Assembly (NCBI RefSeq): GCF_036670025.1
Contig: NZ_CP137640.1
Span: forward strand, 3,630,001 to 3,694,000
Direction: 5' to 3'
Origin: Bacillus_BD oryzisoli
GTDB lineage: Bacteria > Bacillota > Bacilli > Bacillales > Cytobacillaceae
DNA: 64,000 bases
Under the pieces are notes generated by a model. The model did no database searches. It worked only from the letters and a program-made list of their open reading frames with translations, and had not been told where the DNA came from. Numbering within the stretch: the first letter of the stretch is position 1; every line of letters starts with the position of its first letter. Made by a program: the position numbers and the translations under genes. Of this stretch, positions 7,860 to 15,253 are shown one piece after another.

Positions 7860-8768
7860 CTATCGTGATTGCTGAACAATATCTTGTTTAAAAATCGCTT
7901 CTAAAACCTTGATAAAATGATCTGGACTTTTATAATCAAAATACTCATTCAATCGTAAATCAGCCAATTTCTGTAATTTCTTCTTTGTCGCTCGGGACAT
8001 CGTATCATCAAGATCACTTTCTCGTATCGTTTCTATCACTTCTGACATTTCTGAAACCCTTCGTTCAGCATGGATAGCTGTTCGGGTCAACAGCATATTG
8101 GTCAGCTCTTCAATAGGCTGATTACTCAATGTCTTATTAATAGACTCAATGATTTCCTTTTCAATACCTGACTTATAAGCAGCGGTTAGCGTTTCTAATA
8201 AAAGCGAAGTAAATCCCTTCATAAAGATACTCCGTACCATTTTAATTGCAGATGAACTTCCCGCTTGGTCATTAATTACCGTAATATTCATTCCGAAGGG
8301 CTGTAATAAGGCATACAATGAGGATGCCCCGGAACCACTTACATAAATTGGAACCCTATGTCCGTGAGGTGGAACAGGGTCCATTACAGATCCATCCACA
8401 AATAATCCAGCACCTTTACTAACCATCGAAGAAATCTCTTGTTTAATTTTAGGAGATGCTGCATTCAAATCAACATACATCTGATCTTCTTTCATATGCT
8501 GGGCAACTTCTTCAGCGATTTTGAGAGCGAATTTTGCACTCGTTGCACAAAAGATGATACTGCTCTTTACTACAAGATCCTCTAATGTCATTGTTAAATG
8601 AACATTTGCTAAGTGAGCTCTTTCCCTTATTCGTTGCCCTATAATAGGATCAGTTGCCATAACATCAAACGCTTGGATTTGTGTAAGACCTTCAGAACCT
8701 AATCCTTTACAGATATGATAGGCAGCCTCTCCAAACCCAATAAATCCTATTCTAGGATTAGACATCAT
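7860..8768 (-). CDS. NAD(P)-dependent oxidoreductase with DUF1932 C-terminal domain (6PGDH/3-hydroxyisobutyrate dehydrogenase superfamily)
   Basis: 302 aa. An N-terminal Rossmann domain begins IGFIGFGEAAYHI (GxGxxA-type loop). A helical C-terminal domain follows, with GSSSAIKMVRSIFMKG around 200-215, as in the DUF1932 family; it contains the lysine typical of beta-hydroxyacid dehydrogenases. DVNAASPKIK corresponds to the substrate-binding segment. Proteins of this type appear in aromatic operons as dehydrogenases of hydroxyacid or semialdehyde ring-fission products (CHMS dehydrogenase-like roles), which would fit a 4,5-cleavage pathway without an obvious LigC. RBS AGGAG lies 7 nt before the first of two ATGs. 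The substrate is not known. Confidence 0.8.
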   Translation of the reverse strand: MMSNPRIGFIGFGEAAYHICKGLGSEGLTQIQAFDVMATDPIIGQRIRERAHLANVHLTMTLEDLVVKSSIIFCATSAKFALKIAEEVAQHMKEDQMYVDLNAASPKIKQEISSMVSKGAGLFVDGSVMDPVPPHGHRVPIYVSGSGASSLYALLQPFGMNITVINDQAGSSSAIKMVRSIFMKGFTSLLLETLTAAYKSGIEKEIIESINKTLSNQPIEELTNMLLTRTAIHAERRVSEMSEVIETIRESDLDDTMSRATKKKLQKLADLRLNEYFDYKSPDHFIKVLEAIFKQDIVQQSR

Positions 8769-8813
8769 GTTTTAGCTCCTTTACCTAGTTGTTTTTCCGA
8801 AATACTCAATCAT

Positions 8814-9263
8814 TTAGAAATATACAATCCCTTCTTCCTCTAAAACTTTTTCTATTACCGAAATAGCAGCTTTAGCACATTCACTATCTTCCTCCGCTGT
8901 ACCGCCGGAAACACCAACTCCACCAACTAACACGCCATTTAAATGAATCGGCAAGCCTCCGCCAAATATGGCTAGGCGTTTGGTATGTACAATCCCATGA
9001 AGAAGAGCTGGATTATCCTTAATGGTTGGATACCAATCTTCAGTAGCTCTGCCTGAAGCTGATGTGAAAGCCTTATTTTGAGAAATTTCTAAGCTTAACA
9101 AGCTGGCCCCATCCATCCTCGAGAATGATTTCAAATTTCCACCATCATCACAAATAGCTACAGTCACTTTTATATTTAACTCTTTTGCTTTTTTACAAGC
9201 TGCAATGATCATTTCCAAGGTTAGTATTTGTGGTAAAATTGGTTTTTGATAGCTAGATTCCAT
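8814..9263 (-). CDS. GlcG/HbpS-family protein (DUF336)
   Basis: A 149-aa single-domain protein. The family hallmark is the C-terminal FGGGLPIHLNGVLVGGVGVSGGTAEEDSECA stretch seen from about residue 100 (GGGLPI, then GGVGVSGG). Members are found beside glycolate, propanediol and aromatic degradation genes, and some bind heme or cobalamin; a catalytic role is not established. It is the first gene after the sigA promoter at 9373-9401, with RBS AAGGAGA, and so heads the operon that includes the Rieske dioxygenase. Confidence 0.82.
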   Translation of the reverse strand: MESSYQKPILPQILTLEMIIAACKKAKELNIKVTVAICDDGGNLKSFSRMDGASLLSLEISQNKAFTSASGRATEDWYPTIKDNPALLHGIVHTKRLAIFGGGLPIHLNGVLVGGVGVSGGTAEEDSECAKAAISVIEKVLEEEGIVYF

Positions 9264-9340
9264 TTTTTCAATCTCCTTTCTATATAGAAACAGCGTTGTG
9301 TTTTACGTAACATACTTTTAAAAGATTAACTTAATTAGAG

Positions 9341-9401
9341 CAAAATTGATTAACAATTTTGTTTCCAATTTGAGTATAAATTCTGCTTATTTACATGTCA
9401 A
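9341..9401 (-). promoter_or_regulatory. SigA promoter and overlapping operator for the ring-hydroxylating operon; main content of the 9264-9610 gap
   Basis: On the minus strand, -35 TTGACA (9401-9396) and -10 TATACT (9378-9373) are 17 nt apart, an almost ideal vegetative promoter. Immediately downstream, at the expected start site, CAAAATTG (9341-9348) and CAATTTTG (9354-9361) form a perfect 8-bp inverted repeat with a 5-nt spacer; it contains AACAATTTTGTT (9352-9363). A strong promoter with an operator over +1 implies repression, most simply by the adjacent GntR-family protein, released by an inducer. Confidence 0.75.
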
Positions 9402-9508
9402 TATTAAAACTTAGAATTTTTAGAATTTTTATTTATTTTTGCTCATTGGAAGGCATTTCTATAAATCCTTACCATTTAAAGAATTTAAAGTTTTTTTTGA
9501 AACAGAAT

Positions 9509-9539
9509 AAAGCCCTGAGAAAACTTATCCCAAGACTTT
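9509..9539 (-). terminator. Hairpin terminator after the GntR gene
   Basis: On the minus strand AAAGTCTTGGG (9539-9529) can pair with CTCAGGGCTTT (9519-9509) through 11 pairs, three of them G-U, with a 9-nt loop. A weak T-rich stretch follows. It would separate the regulator gene from the operon promoter. Confidence 0.45.
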
Positions 9540-9610
9540 TATACATATTACGAGAAAATGCAAACTGTTGAATATCCATAGATAAATAGGGTTCCGTCCT
9601 TTTTCTATTT

Positions 9611-10252
9611 TTACTGAAGAAATTGATAATTGTGGACAATTACTTGCCGTACATGATCAACATGGTGTTCAACAGCTTCAGCAGCTTCTTTCTCATTTCG
9701 ATTTTTTAATGCCTCATAAATCCTTATGTGCTCCTGCAGCGATTCCTGATTTCTTCCAGGAAGTAATAGGCTTCTAAAATTGATTCTTTTTAATTGGTTT
9801 TTTATTGTATTAATCATTTCAACAGCTTGCTTATTTTCTGAAGCTTTATATATAATTTCGTGAAATTCATTATTTAATAATGTATATCGATCGAAATCAT
9901 TTTCTTCTGTATACGTTTTCATCTGTTGAACAATTTGTTCAAGTACTTGTAAATCTGAATCTGTTATTTTTTTTGTTGCGTTTTTAGCTACTAGCCCTTC
10001 TAACACTGCCCTAATTTGCATGTAGTTAACCACTTCCTCCATAGTATAGGACTTAATGGTTGCACCCTTATTTTTCTCAAGCTCTACTAAATTTTCACGA
10101 GAAAGCATTAATAACGCTTTTTTGATTGTATTTCTACTAACTCCTACATCTTGAGACAACTGTGCCTCTATCAATTTTTGTGATGGTTTATACGTACCAT
10201 CTAGAATTCTTTCTTTAATGAAATGATATGCTGTTTCCGTTTGTTGACTCAT
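9611..10252 (-). CDS. GntR-family transcriptional regulator (FCD type)
   Basis: 213 aa from the ATG at 10252, which has GGTGGAG 9 nt upstream; a longer in-frame start at 10297 would overlap the operator and is less likely. The N-terminal winged HTH is clear (AYHFIKERILDG, LSQDVGVSRNTIKKALLML). The C-terminal all-helical FCD ligand domain has the metal-binding pattern in FDRYTLLNNEFHEIIY and a later HHVDHV. FCD regulators usually repress catabolic operons and are released by a carboxylate intermediate. Three similar 12-bp sites, at its own promoter and at the two operon promoters, point to autoregulation and control of the 992-9263 genes. Confidence 0.9.
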   Translation of the reverse strand: MSQQTETAYHFIKERILDGTYKPSQKLIEAQLSQDVGVSRNTIKKALLMLSRENLVELEKNKGATIKSYTMEEVVNYMQIRAVLEGLVAKNATKKITDSDLQVLEQIVQQMKTYTEENDFDRYTLLNNEFHEIIYKASENKQAVEMINTIKNQLKRINFRSLLLPGRNQESLQEHIRIYEALKNRNEKEAAEAVEHHVDHVRQVIVHNYQFLQ

Positions 10253-10292
10253 AATTTTACACTCCACCTGTTTATTATTATCATAAAAGTTC

Positions 10293-10341
10293 AACAATAT
10301 TGTTTAAAATTATCTTACATCTTATTAGAATATTTCGTCAA
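10293..10341 (-). promoter_or_regulatory. Promoter and operator of the GntR gene
   Basis: On the minus strand, -35 TTGACG (10341-10336) and -10 TAAGAT (10317-10312) have an 18-nt spacer. The perfect 12-bp palindrome AACAATATTGTT (10293-10304) lies 8 nt past the -10 and covers the start site, as expected for autorepression. Confidence 0.65.
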
Positions 10342-10380
10342 CGCTATTTAAAAAATAGTATTACTCGCTTTTTTCACTTA

Positions 10381-10392
10381 TTGTATGTACAA
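10381..10392. promoter_or_regulatory. TTGTA-N2-TACAA palindrome in the divergent gap
   Basis: TTGTATGTACAA is a perfect inverted repeat between the GntR gene (minus) and the exporter gene (plus). Its form resembles operators of FCD-type GntR proteins, but it differs from the AACAATATTGTT sites, so it may belong to another regulator or to control of the exporter. Confidence 0.4.
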
Positions 10393-10460
10393 TTCATCGA
10401 ATAAAGGTACCATAATATATCAACACTAACCTTGAATAGAAAGTCTTTGGGAGTAAGTAA

Positions 10461-11506
10461 ATGAAAAAGATAAAATTAACCTTCTTCGAAAAAATAAATC
10501 TAATGATAAAACTCGTAATTGGATCAGCAATTTCATGGGAATTAGCTATTTTACTTGGTTCTAAATATCCCTACCTAGCCCCTATTTCTCTGATTCTTTG
10601 TTTGCAAATAACGATGATAAAATCGATTCAATTTGGAGTGGCAAGAATTTTAGGCACTGTCATAGGAGTTGCTTTCGTCTCCTTGCTAGCCCCTTCTCTT
10701 CATGCGAGCGCCTGGTCAATCGCTGTTATCATGTTCGTCAGCCTGTTGATTCCGCTTTTATTTGGCGCAAATGGTAGAATTCTTCATCAAATTGCCCTAA
10801 GTGTCTTACTCGTTCTTGAATTTGAGCATAAGCTGCAAGGCTATGGATTCGATCGAATTAGGGATTCAATCATTGGGTAATAACTGCTCTGGTGCTTCAC
10901 TGGTTAGTAAGACCGCCAAACTTTACAAAAAGAGTGATGTCAAAGATGGAAGGCTTGCCTTTGCTTTTAGTGGAAAAACTGAAATCTTTAGCTATATGGG
11001 TGGAGGAAGGTTTGCCTGAAAAGAACTTATTCGAACAAGATTTAATGTTCATTCGGAAGAAGCTGTTTGAAACAGAAACTCTAATGAAAAAGGCTGAAAA
11101 AAGCTTGAAATTCAGCCCTTCAGCCAAAAAAAGCAAACCGTTATTACAGGAAATGGAGTTATTATTAAACACGTTATATCAAATGCATAGTGATATAAAA
11201 GCGATGTTTGAAATACTGAATGAGCGGAATAAAATTGTTCCGTTAACAAAAGAAATCAAAGAGGAATGGGTTCATAATCTTTACTTATTAGAAGCTGCTA
11301 TTCGTAACTGGAATGAAGAGAAAATCATCTCAGATACGAATTTGCTTAAGTATAGTTCGAATGAATCATTACTCTTGCCTGCATTTTGGCATGGTGAGCA
11401 TCTAATTTCTATTCTTAAACATCACCTCTTCCAACCTTTCACCATAAAGATTCATTTGCTACAAACAGTGATATTTAATAAATGGTCCCTTCCCTTTTGT
11501 AGTTGA
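10461..11506 (+). pseudogene. FUSC-family aromatic acid exporter, split by a -1 frameshift
   Basis: Two parts in different frames together form one protein of the DUF939/FUSC 'aromatic acid exporter' family. Part one (10461-10880) holds the N-terminal four-helix membrane domain with SKYPYLAPISLIL and the RIRDSIIG segment. It stops at a TAA straight after GGG (10875-10877). Reading from 10877 in the other frame continues V-I-T-A-L-V-L-H-W-L-V-R-P-P-N-F, the expected next membrane helix, then the cytoplasmic helical domain to 11506. One missing G in a G-run explains the shift. It is either a genuine inactivating deletion, a sequencing error or, less likely, programmed frameshifting. The neighbourhood fits export of aromatic acids to relieve toxicity. 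Confidence 0.75.
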
Positions 11507-11526
11507 ATGACTAGTTTGGAAACAAA

Positions 11527-12648
11527 TCATTCTGATGAAGATTCTTCGTCAGTAAAGGAATCTTCAATTTGGATTTCAGTGAAAGGCATTTCTGTTTCTG
11601 GTGAATATGACTGATTATTCGCTGTGGACTCCTCATCCATAGGGTCGCTTGATTGATCTGGCTTTGTTTGATTTTCCATTTCTTCTTTTGCCTGCTTCAT
11701 CTTTGCTATATCATCTTGAACCTGCTCAGCTATCGGCATCGGCACGCTTCCATATGTCGCACCAATATTCAGCGCCCCGCTAAGATGATTAATCCCCAGC
11801 TGAGCAAAGTTATTATTTTGTTCATATTTATCTAGATAAAGCTTGTCTATATATAAAGTTCTAAAAGCTGGGTCTGAGTGTTCCTCTTTCCCATTATTAT
11901 TTTGGTAATCCGTACATTTTCCCATCAGATCATTTACTTGTCTAAGCAGTAACGCTTGTCCTTCATTTAACACACGATAATTTTGTTCCAAGGAAAGAAG
12001 CCTTTGTTGAATTTCAAAATAAACAGACTCACCGTACTCTTCGCTTTCACTTTCTACGTCCCCATCAAATCGTGACTGTTCAGCCGTAAGCCTTTCAAAT
12101 TCAGATTCATCAAAACCACTTCCCTGCTGAACCTGAGTTTGTTCATTTTCTACTTCGATCATTTTCGAAACCTTGTCTTCTAACATACGTATTTTGGCCT
12201 GTAAGTTTTCCTCATTTTTCTTCATATCAGCAAATTTTTGGGCCAGTAAGCTCTCTACTAGATCCTCCACTTGCTTTTCTATTTTCAAAGAATCAAGATG
12301 CCGTTTTTCAATTGAAGGTATATGATCTTGTATAAATTGTTCTAACTCGTCCACTCTTCGGGCTAATTCATCTATTTTTTTCTTAAAGAACATTTCTATT
12401 TCAGACGTTTTTTTTGATAAATCCGGTAGATGAGAGCGTTGATTCGAATCGAACTTACGATGTTCAGAAGCCTTTTCCTTCTTGCTGCGTTCAACTGAAT
12501 GTGACATGGAACGCCGGATCTCATTTTCAAAGTTTAATAATCTCTTTATATGAACTTCATGAGCATTGACTTTTAACATGATTTTTTCGATTTCATTCAT
12601 ATTAATTTTCAATTGTTCCCTTTGTTTATCTTGATTAAAAAATCCCAT
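11527..12648 (-). CDS. Coiled-coil protein with GerPC-like C-terminal region
   Basis: 373 aa from the ATG at 12648 (GAGGG 8 nt upstream; the longer GTG form at 12663 overlaps this RBS). Residues about 15-190 are heptad-rich and highly charged, with several predicted coiled coils. A second helical stretch follows (IQQRLLSLEQNYRVLNEG), then IDKLYLDKYEQNNNFAQLG and LSGALNIGATYG, which recall the C-terminal strand motif of GerPC ('TLNIG'). The tail is acidic and Ser/Glu-rich. GerPC is needed for passage of germinants through the spore coat. Four GerPA/PF-like genes lie close by on the other strand. This protein is far longer than GerPC (about 200 aa), so it is GerPC-like at most. Confidence 0.6.
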   Translation of the reverse strand: MGFFNQDKQREQLKINMNEIEKIMLKVNAHEVHIKRLLNFENEIRRSMSHSVERSKKEKASEHRKFDSNQRSHLPDLSKKTSEIEMFFKKKIDELARRVDELEQFIQDHIPSIEKRHLDSLKIEKQVEDLVESLLAQKFADMKKNEENLQAKIRMLEDKVSKMIEVENEQTQVQQGSGFDESEFERLTAEQSRFDGDVESESEEYGESVYFEIQQRLLSLEQNYRVLNEGQALLLRQVNDLMGKCTDYQNNNGKEEHSDPAFRTLYIDKLYLDKYEQNNNFAQLGINHLSGALNIGATYGSVPMPIAEQVQDDIAKMKQAKEEMENQTKPDQSSDPMDEESTANNQSYSPETEMPFTEIQIEDSFTDEESSSE

Positions 12649-12690
12649 AAATTGAGCCCTCACATCATTTTTTATTTCATTAAAAGCTGA

Positions 12691-13158
12691 TTACTCAATA
12701 GGGACTTCTTCCTCTTGAATAAATTGTCTTTTATAGGAGATGAAAAGAAGTCCATCTTTAAAAGTTGCACGTATTTGATTGGGGAGCGTTGGCTCAGGGA
12801 GTTCAATTACTCGTTGAAACGGGCCTATAATTCTTTCCTGCTGCACTGGATTACCTGGAAAAACGGTATTGTTGTTTCCCTTTATTAAAAGCTTTATCCC
12901 AGAAATAGATAATTGAATATGCTCTTTTGAATAACCAGCTAATTCTGCTATTAAAAGAACCTCTTGATCCGTTAGGTAGATATCTATCGGAGGAAAGCAT
13001 TTATTTTTTCCATTTTCAAAAGGAGACTCCGTTCCTGAACTTTCTTGACTATTCATAAATTGTTCAAAGGAGGGGTGCTCAAAGACCTCTTTCCAAAAAT
13101 CATTGGTTTGATACTTTTTTGCCAAATCCATCCATTGAAATATTTTATTCATATCCAT
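12691..13158 (-). CDS. Hsp20/alpha-crystallin-domain protein
   Basis: 155 aa from the ATG at 13158, which has a strong AAGGAGG 9 nt upstream; the longer in-frame form to 13233 would run into the structured element and is rejected. The alpha-crystallin domain spans about 65-150: PPIDIYLTDQEVLLIAELAG, then IKLLIKGN and GPFQRVIELP, ending in FKDGLLFISYKR, a variant of the usual A-x-x-x-n-G-V-L motif. Similar divergent Hsp20 proteins occur in spore coats of bacilli (CotM-like). The gene lies beside spore-type genes, so a spore role is inferred rather than general heat-shock chaperoning. It is 43 nt upstream of the GerPC-like gene. Confidence 0.75.
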   Translation of the reverse strand: MDMNKIFQWMDLAKKYQTNDFWKEVFEHPSFEQFMNSQESSGTESPFENGKNKCFPPIDIYLTDQEVLLIAELAGYSKEHIQLSISGIKLLIKGNNNTVFPGNPVQQERIIGPFQRVIELPEPTLPNQIRATFKDGLLFISYKRQFIQEEEVPIE

Positions 13159-13189
13159 GATGGATCGCCTCCTTGCTGTGCTCGTCATT

Positions 13190-13446
13190 AAATCAAATTC
13201 GCCCCGTCGAATTTGCGTCCGGATTTTTATCACGCTTCAAAACGCCACATCCGCATGTCTAGCCTGTCTAGGACTTCCTGTCCGTCGTCGAGCTCGCTCG
13301 ATAAATTACCATTAAAAATCGCAAGACCCGCCGGAGGCTTAACTTCATTCAGCAAGGGTTTGAACCCCCACTAAACGAATACCCATTTTCATTCATCCCC
13401 CCACTTGCAGAAGTGTAGGACTTATGCTTAATGAAGTTAATGGGTC
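13190..13446 (-). ncRNA. Highly structured non-coding element, possible orphan HEARO/omega-type RNA; main content of the 13159-13641 gap
   Basis: Read on the minus strand, an outer stem pairs GACCC (13446-13442) with GGGTC (13329-13325) and TTAACTTCATTAAGCA (13440-13425) with TGCTGAATGAAGTTAA (13354-13339, one mismatch). Smaller hairpins follow: CGAG/CTCG (13300-13289), GGAC/GTCC (13283-13271), CTAG/CTAG (13271-13259), CATGC/GCGTG (13257-13231, one G-U pair possible only in minus-strand RNA) and a perfect 8-bp stem CAAATTCG/CGAATTTG (13215-13194). Base composition is more GC-rich than the flanks and there is no ORF. The chain of hairpins recalls HEARO (IscB-associated) RNAs, which often occur without their nuclease gene. 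That identity is a guess; the structure itself is plain. Confidence 0.5.
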
Positions 13447-13578
13447 TATACTTTGTCCATCTATAGTTAATCATATTTATTTTTTATTAATTCATTCTTA
13501 AAAGTTGGCTTGAGTGTTTAGTTATCCGTTTATTCATCATGATAACCTCTCGTTTCTTTAAGATTGTTAGTCTAATAA

Positions 13579-13587
13579 CATAATGTA
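13579..13587 (+). promoter_or_regulatory. Possible SigK -10 (CATANNNTA) ahead of the GerPA/PF-like genes
   Basis: CATAATGTA fits the mother-cell sigma-K -10 consensus and lies about 55 nt before the first small gene. No AC -35 element is visible at the right distance, so support is weak, but late mother-cell expression would suit GerP-like proteins. Confidence 0.3.
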
Positions 13588-13641
13588 ATACTGTTGCGCA
13601 TATCTTTAAATAATCTGGTAAAAAAGAAAGGATAACTGCTG

Positions 13642-13887
13642 ATGTCATTTATGCCAATCAAGATAAATATTAAGGATATCAAACTGAATAATATTGACCA
13701 CTTATCTGCTGTATCTTTTGGTGCTACGATAAAGACAAATAGAAATGTCAGTGCAAAAAAAAATCAAGGATTTGGGCAGCAATTTGCAGATGGCAGTATA
13801 AGAATCGATACTGCGTCCTCTGTTCTAGATAATGAAACCCTGGATTCCTATAGTCAAAAAACAAATAACAACTTAGCAAAATCATAA
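13642..13887 (+). CDS. GerPA/GerPF-family spore germination protein, paralog 1
   Basis: 81 aa. It follows the family plan: an N-terminal beta-strand rich in Ile/Asn (MPIKINIKDIKLNNID), then an SFGAT segment, a central NQGFGQQFADGS and a short C-terminal tail. GerPA/PF proteins are small spore-coat-associated proteins needed for germinant access. The start is ATG behind AAAGGAT. It is the first of four tandem paralogs. Confidence 0.7.
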   Translation: MSFMPIKINIKDIKLNNIDHLSAVSFGATIKTNRNVSAKKNQGFGQQFADGSIRIDTASSVLDNETLDSYSQKTNNNLAKS

Positions 13888-13902
13888 TGAAGGAGGTATA
13901 TA

Positions 13903-14154
13903 ATGCCTGGTCCAGTACCATATATCAACATCAATATAAATATTATTAAGGTCAATTCATTCGAAAATGCATCAGCTATTAACGTTGGCCAAAACCTCTT
14001 GGCTGAATGGCATAATTCAGATAAAAAAAATATGGGGTTAGGCCAAAATATGGGAGACGGAAGCAATTTCTTTGGTACGAGGAGTTTTGTAGATGACCGG
14101 GATCAGCTTGATTCCAATTCTACCTTTGAAACAGCGAATCTGCCAAAGCCCTAA
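13903..14154 (+). CDS. GerPA/GerPF-family spore germination protein, paralog 2
   Basis: 83 aa, start ATG with a strong AAGGAGG 6 nt upstream. It opens MPGPVPYININININ-like (MPGPVPYINININIIKVN), the form most like canonical GerPA/PF starts. A central GLGQNMGDGS and DDRDQLDSNS follow. It lies 15 nt after paralog 1 and 11 nt before paralog 3, so the four genes form one operon. Confidence 0.7.
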   Translation: MPGPVPYINININIIKVNSFENASAINVGQNLLAEWHNSDKKNMGLGQNMGDGSNFFGTRSFVDDRDQLDSNSTFETANLPKP

Positions 14155-14165
14155 GGAGTGGAAAA

Positions 14166-14402
14166 ATGACATTATTTACACCAGTGGCTATCAATATAAT
14201 GGCCGTCAAGATTAATGCAGTTGACAATGGTGCGGTTGTCAATTTTGGTCCTAGTGAGCATATGGACATGTTCGTTTCTTATAAAAGAAATCAAGGATTC
14301 GGTGAACAAAACGGGGATTACAACCCCATCCTACAGTCTTATTCGTGGGTATGGGATATGGATTTACTCGACAGTTTGTCTTCAAAATCAAGTATCATAT
14401 AA
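14166..14402 (+). CDS. GerPA/GerPF-family spore germination protein, paralog 3
   Basis: 78 aa with RBS TAAGGAG. VAINIMAVKINAVDNGAVVN is followed by YKRNQGFGEQNGD, which is shared exactly with paralog 4, showing recent duplication. The C-terminus WDMDLLDSLS replaces the DPD-x-x-D-S/N end of GerPF. Confidence 0.7.
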   Translation: MTLFTPVAINIMAVKINAVDNGAVVNFGPSEHMDMFVSYKRNQGFGEQNGDYNPILQSYSWVWDMDLLDSLSSKSSII

Positions 14403-14445
14403 CCATGCCTCTGGACTATCTTTCTAAAGATGGGAGTGCTTTTTT

Positions 14446-14682
14446 ATGGTTTTAATCTCACCAACAGTAGTTAATATCCTTGGCATTAAAATCAATACGC
14501 TAGATAATGGAGCCACCTCAAATACAGGCTCACTTCAGATCATCGACCAGCTGGTAACCTATAAACGGAATCAAGGTTTTGGTGAGCAAAACGGAGACCT
14601 ATCCCCTGCAAATATCATTACCCCTGCCGTAGTTGACCCTGATGTCAGTGATAGTAATGCGGTTAAGAATAGTGTTGTCTGA
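14446..14682 (+). CDS. GerPA/GerPF-family spore germination protein, paralog 4
   Basis: 78 aa with RBS GGGAG. PTVVNILGIKINTLDNGATSN and YKRNQGFGEQNGD mirror paralog 3. The C-terminus VVDPDVSDSNAV closely resembles the DPDLNDQNV ending known for GerPF, the clearest sign of family membership in this set. A strong terminator follows at 14788. Confidence 0.75.
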   Translation: MVLISPTVVNILGIKINTLDNGATSNTGSLQIIDQLVTYKRNQGFGEQNGDLSPANIITPAVVDPDVSDSNAVKNSVV

Positions 14683-14787
14683 TTGATTCATTATGGTTTA
14701 GGACACAAAGAGCTAGGTTTAAAGCTCGGTAGTTCCGATAATGTGGAGAAATCACAACAGAAAAATCAATAGAAATAACAAACAGTT

Positions 14788-14825
14788 ACGCATGGATAAA
14801 ATAAAATCCATGCGTTTAATTTTTA
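14788..14825 (+). terminator. Rho-independent terminator of the GerPA/PF-like operon
   Basis: ACGCATGGAT (14788-14797) and ATCCATGCGT (14806-14815) form a perfect 10-bp stem with an 8-nt A-rich loop, followed by TTTAATTTTT. Confidence 0.88.
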
Positions 14826-14844
14826 AATGTATGCTTTAACTTTT

Positions 14845-14917
14845 TTGTGGACATTGAGTACGTTATTATCATAAATAAATCTAGTTTGGAAAGCTTGTGG
14901 ACACTGGGTACGTTATT
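14845..14917. repeat. Two 23-bp direct repeats, possible remnant insertion-sequence end; rest of the 14683-15253 gap
   Basis: TTGTGGACATTGAGTACGTTATT (14845-14867) recurs at 14895-14917 with two substitutions, 50 nt apart. A second, looser pair of repeats around GGAAATTATGTCC and GGAACGTGTGTGC follows near 14960-15035. Repeated TGTGGACA-type boxes are seen at IS21-like ends, but no transposase ORF is present. An AGGCTAAA/TTTAGCCT pair lies at 15089-15096 and 15150-15157. Otherwise I see nothing coding in this gap. Confidence 0.4.
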
Positions 14918-15253
14918 TGCTAAAAATTACGAAAAAATAACAACCTTTCATATAAATATCGGAAATTATGTCCTATAAGAATGTAAAATCACAATTATTC
15001 TACAAATAACGGAACGTGTGTGCTGTTAAGATGACAATAGTTATTATCACCATGTTTATTTTGTGTGTTATTTGCTATAATTTTTAATAGGCTAAAGTTC
15101 GATATTCATTGAAATAACAAGGATTATAAACACCTAAATTACTTTACGATTTAGCCTGTTAATTAATTCCGTTTCTCCATAAAAACTGAACTACCTAGGT
15201 TTAACCTAACTCTTTTTATTAATAATATTCCCACGCATTTTATCCATACTAAA

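Noticed and set aside
13159..13233. N-terminal 25-residue extension of the Hsp20 protein
   Set aside because: The extension runs into the structured element, while a strong AAGGAGG is correctly spaced before the ATG at 13158.
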